A stretch of 13,852 nt of DNA from Isohypsibius dastychi. Lineage: Eukaryota > Tardigrada > Eutardigrada > Parachela > Isohypsibiidae. Positions 1-9,020 of this stretch are shown here, piece after piece; within the stretch, counting starts at the first letter, position 1; each line of letters starts with the position of its first letter. The notes under the pieces were generated by a model. It made no database searches and was not told the DNA's origin. It saw only the letters and a list, made by a program, of their open reading frames with translations. Location: positions 1 through 13,852 of the forward strand of contig JAQIWT010000922.1 in assembly GCA_034696485.1 (NCBI GenBank), given 5' to 3'. The translations under genes were made by a program, and so were the position numbers.

Positions 1-55
1 GATTGAATGGCTATCGGGGGTGAAATATGAGGTTGCAATAACCTTCCATTCTTAC

Positions 56-196
56 CTTCTCCGTTGACATTCCGCACGCCGATAAAGAGCGGAACAAACG
101 GCTTAACCGGATCTTTCATCAATAATTCCATACAAACCAGCTCTTCTTTGCACAACTTCTTGAGGACTGTACCAACTTCTCCCGTCTTGAATGGGT
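56..196 (-). CDS. ITPK: Inositol-trisphosphate 3-kinase, internal exon (partial gene)
   Basis: IP3 3-kinases phosphorylate Ins(1,4,5)P3 to Ins(1,3,4,5)P4 in the cytosol, shaping calcium signalling. This 141-bp exon has an acceptor (CTTACAG) just upstream at 197-198 and a GTAAG donor at 55-51. Read in the phase starting two bases in, it encodes about 46 residues including GTVLKKLCKEE and LLMKDPVKPFVPLFIGV. These match the N-lobe stretch of the family, where a GxxLKK/R-type strand is followed by LM-DP-RPFVP-Y-G. The exon ends in phase 1, and the rest of the catalytic domain must lie left of the window. I found no upstream exon between 197 and 1090, so the 5' intron may be long and may contain the plus-strand secreted-protein gene. 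Alternatively this is a stranded exon of a broken copy. The family call is firm; that the gene is intact is not. Confidence 0.8.
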
Positions 197-981
197 CTGT
201 AAGATATCAAAAATGATGGAATAAGGTCAACATCAACAAATATCCAGCAAATAATTCCCATGATTATTTTAGTTTTATTTAGTTTTTGGTTCAGAAATCG
301 AAAAAGGCGAAGAGACAAAACTTAAATATCAAGCTGTACTGTATTAATTGTAACCGTCTTCTGGCAAATCATAAATACGTCCAAACCAATTTAATTTTTG
401 TGGCCAACTTAATTACGGGAATATTCTATAAGAAAATATTCGAAAACTTCCATCTGAGATTCAGAATTGCAAAGCCCACACCAACAACCAAAAAATTTTA
501 AATAAGTGAAAAAACAGAACTAAAACGGCGAAATAAGAGGTGAATTTCCGACTGCTGTCCAAAAACAAAAACGCGATATCAGACTGAAAACTCCAGGGCA
601 TTCAAACTGAGCGGTTCGGCCGTTCCGCCATCTTGTTGTCGAACGCCACTTCGATTTAAGGCTTTAAATCAAACTTAAACTGAAATTTGGCGATGCATAT
701 CAGTCGGTATAGCCAAACTCGTATCTGTTAGCACTAAAAACTAATTTGCTGTTGCAAACAAGAAAGGAAACTAACGAACGAACTTTTATTATCGCGTAAC
801 TCATCAAAAAAAAGCAGTTTCTCTTAGAATCTGTATAAGAAACCAGCGTAATTTTAGATCAATGATTAATAGTATCTTTGACCGAACGAATAATTGCAAA
901 CGAAACAATGAATTGCGAACAGACCGCTGATGCTCACTGAACAGAAAAATAGAGCAAAGAACTCACGTCTACGAAACCTCA
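197..981. other. Gene-poor stretch left of the secreted-protein promoter
   Basis: About 785 bp, mostly AT-rich. The short open frames here (for example 286-501 plus) have no recognisable composition or splice context, and I do not call them. The only element I can support is a 38-bp fragment of the repeated cadherin-like exon at 621-658. The upstream part may be an intron of the left IP3K gene, and the last 100-200 bp are presumably promoter for the gene at 1091. Confidence 0.5.
621..658 (+). repeat. Short fragment of the repeated cadherin-like exon (copy 0)
   Basis: These bases match the 3' part of the exon that recurs at 2887-2928, 3541-3579 and 8632-8670. The shared core reads CCGCCAtcTTGTyCTC, then AACGCCACTTCGATT. 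It is the smallest of four copies and lies far from the others, upstream of the TATA promoter. It keeps no useful reading frame. Confidence 0.6.
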
Positions 982-988
982 TATAAAA
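982..988 (+). promoter_or_regulatory. TATA box of the secreted-protein gene
   Basis: A perfect TATAAAA lies 103 bp upstream of the ATG at 1091. An initiation site about 30 bp downstream (near 1012-1020) would give a 5' leader of 70-80 bp. No other gene in the window shows such a clear core promoter. The site is inferred from sequence and position only. Confidence 0.55.
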
Positions 989-1090
989 CGGCTAGAAAAC
1001 CCCGTCTGAGGAAGCAACTTAGAAAAACTAACATTTAAAAAACGTGATTCTTCACCAGATTTTCGAACGACAACATCATCCACAACCACC

Positions 1091-1663
1091 ATGAACTCAG
1101 CATTGTATATCACGATCCTCGGTCTCCTAGCTGCTTGCGGAAGGACCGATGCTCAGGTGGCTTACAATCAATCCGCGGTGACCAACGTTTTTGCCGGAGA
1201 CTACTGCATCCGAACAGTCGACAACGTTGTTGGTTCTGAAGTCGCCTACGTCACTCTTCCAGATAGTCAACCCGACGAGGGTGTGAGTGAAACCCATGTA
1301 GAAACTGCCATCTAAACCGAAGTGTTATTCCAACCTTTCGTTACAGTCAGATGAAATCAGTGCTGAAAATGCCGTCCTGCTGAACATCGTTTTCGACCCA
1401 CCATTTATTGCAAACAACCGTCAGAGTTATGGCGGAGATATCATCACGCAGGTACTACCAGCCGGCCCGACTACTTTCGCCGAAACGTTTACACTAAACG
1501 GACGAAACTATCGTGTTACTTTTACGGTACGTGAAACCTCATGACCTTAAATCAATTTTCATTGAAACCTTTTTTCTGATATCCGTAGATTGCTGTTGGA
1601 GGTTATTGTGACAATCTGCCAAGCACAACCACAGCAACTTCCCCAACTTCCGCAGCTTACTAA
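1091..1663 (+). CDS. Small secreted protein, three exons, family not recognised
   Basis: Exons 1091-1282, 1347-1526 and 1589-1663 join in phase 0 to give 148 residues and TAA. Donors are GTGAGT and GTACGT; acceptors are TTACAG and CCGTAG. Residues 1-21 form a typical signal peptide: a short polar start, a hydrophobic ALYITILGLLAA core, then a likely cut after TDA. The mature part looks like a small beta-rich domain. It has two cysteines after the signal (GDYC near residue 38 and GGYC near 131) that could pair, and an aromatic/Thr-rich stretch ending in YRVTFT. The tail is Ser/Thr-rich (STTTATSPTS) and could be O-glycosylated. There is no membrane anchor and no known domain. All three exons are open and end in good splice sites, so it looks functional, in contrast to the decayed sequence just downstream. 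It could be a 5' remnant of the cadherin-like gene that later gained a stop, but the clean stop and small size argue for a separate gene. Confidence 0.72.
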
Positions 1664-1931
1664 GCACACTCTGCCGAATCAACCTCCTTTTCTACATTTT
1701 TGTGGTTTTGACAAAGTTGGGTTGTTGTACTTTGCGAAAGTTGGATTTGTCACCCATATTCTGGAAATTCAGTCAAATGCACAAAGTTTTTGTTCCCACA
1801 ACAAGATGCTGTTCGAATTTCGTTCAGCTCATAAGGTAATCGCTGTTAATGATTCTGCAGTACAGACATCCTCGTCCAACAGTTTCGAAACTTTGAGCAC
1901 TATCATGGACCGAAATTTTGCGTTGACCTAA

Positions 1932-2560
1932 CTTGTTGAGGAATTGCGCAAATCTCTGGGTAATTGCAATTCGCGAGAGAGGGACAGTGGTAGCCGTCGG
2001 ATTTTGAGCCAAAATCTTCAAATAAGAAAACCAAATTATATTATTACAAGATGAGCATCAGATCGGTATAAATGAACCTCAACAACACTCGCGAGAACTA
2101 CTATGATTTCTCAAATGACAAATTTTTGGTTCTTACACCTTCTTGCAAAGACTCCGCCGATCACAATTTGCCCATTTGGACAAGAAGGCTTCGTTCGGGA
2201 GAATCAAGTTTTCCAGCATTCAAGCTGATTGTCAACTTCCTCGGAGTCAATCCTGCAAAAAGATGGGTACACAAAACTTCTCATCGAGAAACACATAGAG
2301 TAGGTCAAGAAAACACTATACCTTGCATTTAACTACCTTGATCATCAAAAAATCACAGTTAATGAGGTCTGCTCATCTTCCCATCGAACTATTCGTTTGA
2401 GAGGAATCACCGGGCTCCAGCCGAACACCCGCTTTGGGGAGGAGACGACTCTATCAAATAACGGATTCTCTTGCAGAATGTACAAGTAGCAAACGAATGA
2501 ACCTGAAATGCATTCCGATGATGCATTAGTAACATTTCGGACACTAGACGTCGAGGTCAT
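1932..2560 (-). pseudogene. Copy A: dead partial duplicate of the gene at 11552-13144
   Basis: Three exon equivalents can be traced: 2337-2560, 2137-2252 and 1932-2015, in the same order and with the same intron positions as copies B and C. The start is conserved (CGAG before ATG, then an M-T/A-S-T/S-S start), as is the block around GSFVCYLY...ENPLFDRVV. Three lesions are visible. Exon 1 has a sixth A in the plus-strand run 2347-2352 (B has five), making it 224 bp rather than 223 and shifting the frame. Exon 2 has TGA at 2163-2161 where B has a CGA arginine codon. The exon 3 donor reads AAG|TT instead of AAG|GT. No equivalent of B's last exon follows: homology ends near 1815. The call rests on direct comparison with B and C. 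Confidence 0.85.
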
Positions 2561-2789
2561 CTCGAGTCAATTGCTGAATGTAAACTAGCGAGCTCATAAG
2601 CAAGGAATCATCGTCGTGTGCGAATTGCGAACAAAACATCTGGCACCGATACGCAATGGCGTAGGAAGACCGTGTTGTCGGGCACATAGCTTTTCTCGGT
2701 CGGAGTCCGTATCAGGCAACATGAGAGCTTAACCCACTCCCCTAGTGAGTCCATCCCATGCTCTCGCGGCAAGCTCTCTAAATCCCCCT

Positions 2790-2802
2790 CCCCCCCCCCC
2801 CC
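2790..2802. repeat. Poly-C tract in the left duplicated unit
   Basis: A run of 13 C, preceded by a CCCCC at 2784-2788. It sits between copy A and the cadherin-like exon, exactly where the right unit has its 22-C run (8495-8516). The tract therefore predates the duplication and has since changed length. Confidence 0.9.
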
Positions 2803-2846
2803 GCTCCTTGACTGACCATTCTTCCTGACATACATAGCTTTCTTCG

Positions 2847-4720
2847 ACTGCAATTATGTGGTGACCTCTAACCAAATTTGATGTCCCGTATTGCCATATT
2901 GTCCTCAGACGCCACTTGGATCATCGTGGCTTTCCAGTCACCCAACCTCATCTTCCGCATCGGTTCATCCAGTGAGAATTTTCTCACCGTGGATCCAACA
3001 AGGTCAGGCACAAAAAAAAATCCATGAGCTCAACAGATTCATAAATGGTTTACGGTTTAGCGGAACGGTAACTTTGACTCCTGGATTCCTGAACATAACG
3101 TCAGGCACCTACTCTGTTGATATTCGCGCTTCAGATCTTAGATATGGAACAGTGAGTTTTCCCCAAACGGAGCACTCAGACTTCTGGTAAATCGTTCTGG
3201 GTTTTTATCAGTTTTGTGATACGACGCTGCTGGTTAACATTCCCATTCCGAATCGGCCCCGATGTTCTCATCCAGCCAATACGTGTTCCAAGTTACCTGC
3301 TGTATCTGAGTGACTCCATGTAAACTGATTCTCCTTACTCCGTGATGCCATTTGAGAATTGTTTGACTGTTCAACTTTGGTTGCATGACTTTTGAGTTGG
3401 ACCCCCTGGGTATAATCCGAACAAAAGTACCATTTCAAGCGCCCGTTCCACCTCAGCGTATCATTGTAACAGCTCGAGACAGTGCTGGCCTTTCATCTAC
3501 TGCAATTGTGTTGGTGACCTTCTACCAAAGTGGGTGTCCCGTACCGCCAGCTTGTCCTCAAACGCCACTTCGATTCAACATGATCACCGACACCCGGCCA
3601 AACTCTGTGATTGGCCGCATCAGTTCTTCAGACTCTCCTGATCAGAATATCCGTTAGGTGATCTGTGGTGCAGAATCAAAAGCTTTTACCATCGACATGA
3701 ACACGTACAGCCAAACGTAATGGGTTTTGCGGTGCGACACTAAGTTCGGGCTGCGCTAATGACGTCAGCCATTCAGTCAGTTGATTGCTTGATTAATGCA
3801 GAAGGGAAATTTTACTACACCCCCACAGTGCACGTCTGCCCCCAAAGGCTTCGCGAAGCACATCGCTGCCAGCGTGTCATGAACCGCGTACACTTGCGTT
3901 CTGCTGCGTATTGTGTGCATCAAACAGACGAACAATCAAGCCATCAGTCAGTCAATCAAGCAGAACGAACTAATCAATCGCGCCGCCTCATACTTTGTGT
4001 CGCACCGCAGAACCTATTACGTTTGGCTGTAGGGCCCTTTGAATTTTGAAACCATTCCGCTGCAGGTGACGGAATTTAGATTTGCCGTGGCCAGCTGATC
4101 CTGCAGTTTCTATTGAACCAAATCAAATGAAACAACACCACAACTGACTAGCAGGGTGATCACCACTGGGAATATGTTCTGTGATGTCGCGGTTGCGATC
4201 CAAGTCACGGCTGAGCAAGTACCACCTACCTCGGTTCTCACAGAGTTTCTATGTGGTGAATATCTCTCGCGGATCGAAAATCCGCTGTTTTGGAAACGTG
4301 GCTGTTGGTGAAAATGGCTGGCCCAGCTATTCAGTTGCCGAAATTCGTGATTTCTTTGTTGAGTTTTCTCCAGTTTAATTTAAGAAAAAACGTTTCACAT
4401 TACAGTGTTGTAACCGTGAATCAAACAAGTGGGCTTGTTTGTCTGGCGTATATGACAATTTCGCCGAGAGTATCAGTAACTGCCATGATTATGACGACTG
4501 ATTCATCAGCTGACCGCATTAGGATCGATTCTAGGATCATGACGACTAATTCGGAGTGAGGTCATATCCTCCTCAACTCCAAATTTCCGACAGGGACACA
4601 ACGAGCTGTGACCACGGTAGACATGGCAAGCAACATGGCGTATCCTAGATCAAGAACTGCAGTTTCGTCCGGTTGACTCTTGGTGACAGTTGTTTTTTCT
4701 AGGTTTCAACTGTTCTTGTT
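2847..4720 (+). pseudogene. Decayed cadherin-like exons (left block)
   Basis: Several plus-strand exon remnants read as cadherin repeats. At 3050-3151, GTVTLTPGFLNITSGTYSVDI then RASDLRYG ends at a GTGAGT donor. At 3385-3657, a stretch runs FELDPLGIIRTKVPF, RIIVTARDSAGLSSTAIVLV, CPVPPACPQTPLRF, then TDTRPNSVIGRISSSDSPD. The frame resumes as ESKAFTIDMNT and, after the inserted MITE, PLNFETIPLQVTEFRFAV. Further remnants are AIQVTAEQVPP near 4187-4222, PRFSQSFYVVNISRGSKI near 4219-4272 in a shifted frame, and VNQTSGLVCLA near 4417-4449. These fit the cadherin pattern F-ID--TG-L, V-A-D and P-F---Y-V. Lesions include TAG at 3655-3657, TGA and TAG after the MITE, a frameshift near 4210 and the MITE itself. 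Cadherins are membrane adhesion proteins; this copy cannot make one. Exon edges are approximate. Confidence 0.6.
3708..4029. mobile_element. 322-bp MITE with 38-bp terminal inverted repeats and TA target duplication
   Basis: Left end 3708-3745 and right end 3992-4029 are inverted repeats that agree at about 35 of 38 positions; both start CAGCCAAACGTAAT. TA flanks both sides (3706-3707 and 4030-4031), the target duplication of Tc1/mariner-type elements. Inside the termini, a CAGTCAGTTGATTGCTTGAT-type stretch near 3774-3800 recurs inverted near 3934-3962, extending the palindromic character. The open frame across the element (3759-4049) shows no transposase motif, so it is a non-autonomous element. 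It interrupts a cadherin-like reading frame between IDMNT and PLNFE, which marks the insertion site clearly. Confidence 0.85.
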
Positions 4721-4830
4721 TGAGTTTCTGTTTTGCGTCCGATAAAACCAGCACTCACTCGATCCACCAACCGAAGTCATCCGCAGTAACAAAAACTGAT
4801 TTTTTGCGAATCTTTCGGACTGAATGCTGC
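4429..4830 (+). repeat. Direct repeat, left copy (pairs with 8728-9130)
   Basis: It begins GGGCTTGTTTGTCTGGCG and matches 8728 onwards through blocks such as CAGCTGACCGCATTA, GATTCTAGG.TCATGACGA and TTTTTTCGAATCTT/TTTTTTGCGAATCTT. Identity is roughly 75-80% by eye, with small indels, and fades around 4830 against 9130. The first part carries cadherin-like residues (TSGLVCLA). The rest has no open frame shared by both copies. Confidence 0.75.
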
Positions 4831-5140
4831 TGTTTCAGCAGAGTACCAGCAAAAAAATTAACAGCTCGAAACATTCTCGATGTCATGTGGAATCTATGTT
4901 ATAGAAGAAGCTCAGCTAAGATTCACTTGGTTCAAAGCGACGCCAGTTGATACACGATCATTTTGTTACAAACGTAAACTGACCAATGCATAAACGTTCA
5001 AATCTGACACAAAATGGATGACGTCCCACTTTTCGCGATTCAAACAAAGTAGTGCACAGAAAATAACTGTCTACAAATAATGAAAGAAAGAAGACTATTG
5101 TACATGCTGCCAATGAAGAAGCAGTCCAAACTCCCAGTAA
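4831..5140. other. Spacer downstream of the coiled-coil gene
   Basis: About 310 bp with no supported coding sequence on either strand. It includes the 3' flank of the minus-strand coiled-coil gene, whose stop is at 5141. I see no AATAAA on the minus strand near that stop, so the polyadenylation site is not located. Confidence 0.4.
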
Positions 5141-7194
5141 TCACTTTCTCCATTCTGGATAACTTTCACGCGCTACACCAGTTGTCGTTCCATCTGAAAA
5201 AATCAAGTGAGTCTGCTGAACATCAATTTTTGGCGTAAGGTTCACCTCGAGTACGATTTCTGGCATGACCCGTTTTCCCAATCTCGGTAGTGTTCTCCGA
5301 GCCCGCATCAGTACGTCGTTCTTCTTCCTCCTCCTCCTCAAAACATCGTCTCAATGTCAGCTGAAGGTCAAACAGTTCCACGACAAGCTCACCGTGGCGA
5401 GCAGCCAATGGCTCTGCTGGAAGTCGTTCATTTGAGTCTGGATGATTTGAGAAATAATCGCAAATTTCCAGAAAACAGTGTCAACTCACGCTGAGCAGCT
5501 TCTTTTCTCGCCCAATCTGCTTCCATACCTACAAAACAACGGAACCGATTTCAGTGAGCGTTTCAATCCCGGAAACTAAGGACGCTCGTACGTTGATTTT
5601 CTTCCTCATATTCCGCCCACTCCTTTTTTCGTCGCATTTCCAGTTTATAGAGATTCCGTCGGATGACCATTCGTTCATTACGACGAGCAGCTAATCGCTG
5701 AGCACGAAGTTGCTCGACCTTTTCGACCCATGCAGCCATACGCTGCTCCTGCCCCTCCTGCTCCTTCTTCGCAAACATATCGTGCTGCTCTTTCATACGC
5801 ATCATTTTCGCTTTCTTGGTTGACAAGAGGTTATAATATTCCAACTGCGCCTCACTCTAAAATTAAAAAAAATCGAAAAATGAATAGAAATCATTCAGCA
5901 ATCAAAAGTTCAAATTGTCTTTACATGTATATTTTCTCGAACTTGAAGCAGCTGAGCGTTGAACTCCTTCCGTAGAGGTACTTCCTCTAAATGCTTTGCT
6001 CGAGTACTGAAATCAGTCCACTTCTCCTTTCTTGTGCGGTTCGGACACAATTCGGACACCGTTCTGGTAATCCAAACATTCGGAGCCTTCAGTAAAAAAA
6101 ATCAACTACATTCTTTTACTTGGAAAAGGAATTCTTTTCAGTACCTTGGGACGACGACTTTTATTCTTCTTTTTCTTACTCTGTTTTTTGTTCTGAGCTC
6201 TGCGATTTCCGGCTTGCCTCCGCATCTTCCGGATCTGCTTCCTCAGAGATTGTAGGTATTTGAAATCTTTGAGCTGACCAGAAATGTCTACAGCTAGCGA
6301 GGCACGGGTCCTGTGTTCTTTGTTCTGTAGAAAAACAAGATATGAACAGACTCAGCACTGGAAGGAATCTTGCGAGCAATCACAACGCAACCGCTTATCA
6401 AGCCAGGGAGATACTTTAATCATCACTTCTACCTTTTCTTTTACTCGACCTCGCAAGTACGACTGCCAGTCATCCCTGGTATTCAAATTACGTTCATGCT
6501 TGCGCCCCCATTTTGTTCGGGTGTTCCAAAAGCGGGAATTATGACCCTGAGAATAAAGCCCTACAATCCAGGAGATTTCAAAGGAATGAAGATCCTGTAT
6601 TCTTACCTGATAATCTTCAAATTCTTCCTCCAGTTCATAACCCTCGCTGTAGTTGTCGTATATGTCCAGTTCAGTCATCCCAGCCCCGTTGCGGTTTAAA
6701 TCGCCACTTTCGATTTCCTCCTAGAAGAGTGTCACTTTTACAACTTGGAATTTAACATGGTCGACAAATTGATATGTGACCTTTCGCAACCCACGAAAAC
6801 GCGGTTCGCAAGACTTTGTGGAAGTACCACGCCGCTTAGACTTCTTAGACTTGACGATATCCTGTAAAAAACCAATTTAAGTGGGTTTATCCAGTTGTCG
6901 AGTATTCATCAACTATTCATTCACCCATGAATCATCCTCCTCATCCTCGTTACCCCTGGTTATCCCCAGTTCGTTATTATGCTGGGGCCGTTCTGACTCT
7001 GAGATCATTTCCCGAATGATCACATCATCCTGAAAAGCGGGAGGTCAGGTTTGGAGTTGACAGAAGTGTACCTGTAGCAAGCTGGTCAAATTTCGTAAAT
7101 CACCGGACAACTTTAGGCTGACAACTCGTTCAACGTAAAGTGCCCAGAAGTGATTTCTGAGGCCATGGACATGGATCACCCAGAGGGGGCTCAT
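5141..7194 (-). CDS. Charged coiled-coil protein, 11 exons, 475 residues, family not recognised
   Basis: Exons in coding order: 7072-7194, 6925-7029, 6781-6861, 6607-6720, 6433-6546, 6145-6324, 5925-6086, 5592-5856, 5490-5528, 5246-5437, 5141-5193. All phases join and give one open frame of 476 codons ending TGA. Introns are 42-108 bp; the weakest donor is exon 3 (AAG|GTCACA). Residues 42-76 are acidic with GNEDEEDDSW; 77-103 are basic (SKKSKRRG); 104-141 are acidic, rich in Tyr and Glu. Residues 180-239 end in a Lys/Arg run (KQSKKKKNKSRRPK) that could be a nuclear or nucleolar signal. Residues 294-395 are a long Arg/Glu/Lys/Gln helix, probably a coiled coil (KKAKMMRMKEQHDMF, RAQRLAARRNERMVIRRN). 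Near 430 comes an EEEEEEE run. The start is the first ATG of an exon with an acceptor (TTTCATTTCAG) just upstream, so a further 5' exon is possible. A ribosome-biogenesis or ciliary coiled-coil role would fit the composition, but I have no motif to choose between them. Confidence 0.72.
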
Positions 7195-7384
7195 TAGCAC
7201 TACTGAAATGAAACCTGTCTTCTGTTCGACACCTTGCCACCATCGAACCGGTCATGTTGTTCAATAAAGCCGAAAACAGATCAGTGTGCAGTTAATATTA
7301 GCATGTTCTTAGTTATTCACGCCATTTCACAAACTGAAAAATCTGGCCTTTGAAGAAGGTATAAGAGAGACCTGTGACTCAAAA

Positions 7385-8258
7385 CTAACGTCGCAGGACG
7401 AATGAATGCAGCACTGTTATCAGTGCGCAGTCACGTTTTTCATTTTTTTCATGCAAGAGTGAATTCACTATGCTGCCTGACTGTATGAAGTGGAGCAAGA
7501 TCGATGCCGATAAGGTAATCGGTGCTAACAATTTTTCAATACAGACGTGCTCGTCTAATAATCTCAAAACTTTCAGCACTAACGTTCGCCAAAATTTTGC
7601 GTTGACCTTACCTTGTTGACCATCTGCGCGAATCTTTGGGTGCTTGGAACTGGCGATTGAGCAACTTGCGAGAGCGAGACAGCGACAGCCGTCGGATTTT
7701 GAGCCAAAACCTTCAAATGTGAAAGAAAAATGGAATAAATACGAGTTGAGCATCAGATACAGCTTAAATGAACCTCAATAACATTTGCGATAAACACTTC
7801 TGAGCTCTCAAATGACAAATTTCCGGTTCTTACATTTTGTTGCAAAAGCACAGCCGATCGCAATCTGCCCATTTGGACAAGAAGTTTTCGCTCGGGAGAA
7901 TCCAGTTTCCCAGCATTCAAGAAAATCGTCAGCTCTTCCGGAGACAATCCTGCAAAAAGATCTCCGATTAGGCAACATGTCTCAACAATAAACACATGGT
8001 AGGTCAAGAAAAGATCATATTTTGCAGTCAGCTACCTGGATCATCAAAAAGCACAGTGAAAGGGGTCTGCTCATCTCCCCATCGAACACTTCCTCTGTGA
8101 GGGTTCACCGAATCCAGCTGAACTTCCGCCGTGAGGAGGAAGACGACTTTATCGAATAACGTATTCTCCTTCTGAGTGTACAAGTAGCAAACAATAGATC
8201 CTGAGACGTTCTCCGATGATGGAATAGCAGCATTCCCGACTTCAGACGTCGAGGCCAT
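7385..8258 (-). CDS. Copy B: truncated paralogue of the 11552-13144 gene with a different last exon
   Basis: Exons 8036-8258, 7834-7949, 7612-7710 and 7480-7385 join to 177 residues with TAG. Exons 1+2 total 339 bp, exactly as in copy C (223+116 against 226+113), with phase 1 then phase 0, so intron positions are shared. Protein similarity to C is clear: MAS start, SGSIVCYLYT against SGSVAAFLYT, LFDKVVF against FFDRVVF, RGSVRW against RGSVFS, L-SPEEL against L-TPQQL, LDSPERKLLVQMGRLR against PDSPGRQFLIRMGKLR. Exon 3 (33 codons) overlaps C's short exon 3 at TAVAVS/AVAVS but is longer at both ends. Exon 4 (31 residues, GSIVNSLLHEKNEKRDCALI, ending VLRR) has no counterpart in C. The ATG at 8258 is chosen over 8303 because all three copies share CGAG-ATG here. 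It has no visible lesion, unlike A. It may be a young gene or a pseudogene that has not yet broken. No signal peptide or membrane span is visible. Confidence 0.65.
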
Positions 8259-8494
8259 CTCGAGCGAATTGCTGAATTTAAAACAAGATTCACTGGTGAG
8301 CACAGTGGCAAGGAAACATCATCGAGTGCGAACTGCCAACAAAAACATCTGACACCGATATGCAATGGCGCAGGAAGACCGTGTTGTCGGGCACATGGTT
8401 TTCTTGGTTGGAGTCTGTACTAGACAACATGAGAGCCTAACCCAGCCCAACCCCTGGTAAGCCCAACCTATCCTCCAGCGGCAACTTATCCGGA

Positions 8495-8516
8495 CCCCCC
8501 CCCCCCCCCCCCCCCC
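8495..8516. repeat. Poly-C tract in the right duplicated unit
   Basis: A run of 22 C between copy B and the right cadherin-like exon, at the position matching 2790-2802. A slippage-prone homopolymer; its length may also be affected by assembly error. Confidence 0.9.
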
Positions 8517-8534
8517 AAGCCAGCCTCTTGACTG

Positions 8535-8568
8535 AACATTCTGCCTGACATAACATTCTGCCTGACAT
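8535..8568 (+). repeat. 17-bp tandem duplication
   Basis: AACATTCTGCCTGACAT occurs twice head to tail (8535-8551 and 8552-8568). The left unit has a single diverged copy (near 2815-2831), so the duplication arose after the two units separated. Confidence 0.85.
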
Positions 8569-8570
8569 AT

Positions 8571-9020
8571 ATAGCGCTGGTCTTTCTTCGACTGCAATTG
8601 TGTTAGTGACGGTTAACCAAAGTGGATGTCCCATTCCGCCATCTTGTTCTCAAACGTCACTTCGATTCAACATGACCGCCGACACCCGGCCAAACTGATG
8701 TCATTTCAAATTTCATTCTTAAACACGTGGGCTTGTTTGTCTGGCGAATATGACAACATTGCCGAGAGTTACAATAACTGATATGGTTATGGCGATTGAT
8801 TCGATTTATCAGCTGACCGCATTATGAGCGATTCTAGGTTCATGACGAATAATTCGGTGTCTGGTCAGGTCCTCTTCTCTTGTATTCCAAACTCCCGGCC
8901 GGGACGCTACGAGCTGCAACAACCGTAGCCACGGCAAACAACACGGCTTGGCTTACCCTCAACCAAAGACTGCGGTTTACGTTCAGTTGACACTTGGTGG
9001 CAGCTGCTCTCGCAGGCTTC
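8571..9020 (+). pseudogene. Decayed cadherin-like exons (right block)
   Basis: At 8574-8697 the frame reads AGLSSTAIVLVTVNQSGCPI, then PPSCSQTSLRFNMTADTRPN, matching 3484-3606. TGA follows at once, where the left copy continues into VIGRISSSD. From 8728 the sequence jumps to the equivalent of 4429, so about 800 bp of left-block sequence is missing here. Much of that left sequence is the MITE and further cadherin exons. No complete domain remains and no frame joins the two parts. Confidence 0.6.

Noticed and set aside
3759-4049. 96-codon frame across the MITE as a possible transposase
   Set aside because: No DDE/D or helix-turn-helix motif, and it runs out through the terminal repeat. The element is too short to be autonomous.
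4080-4110. Possible upstream IP3K exon (minus-strand QLA-like residues)
   Set aside because: The similarity to the QL-GH motif is four residues at most and lacks GHAG; the region is better explained as cadherin-like sequence on the plus strand.
6284-6755. Plus-strand frames opposite the coiled-coil gene
   Set aside because: They are antisense shadows; the minus-strand exons join in phase with splice sites and consistent composition.
7228-7255. Short upstream exon starting ATGACCGG for the coiled-coil gene
   Set aside because: It would need an intron of about 30 bp, shorter than any other here, and its frame leads to an early stop in the next exon.
8319-8634. Glycine-run open frames over the poly-C tract, also at 2608-2853
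   Set aside because: The poly-Gly comes from the homopolymer, and the similarity between the two frames follows from the DNA duplication. No splice link to copies A or B is visible.
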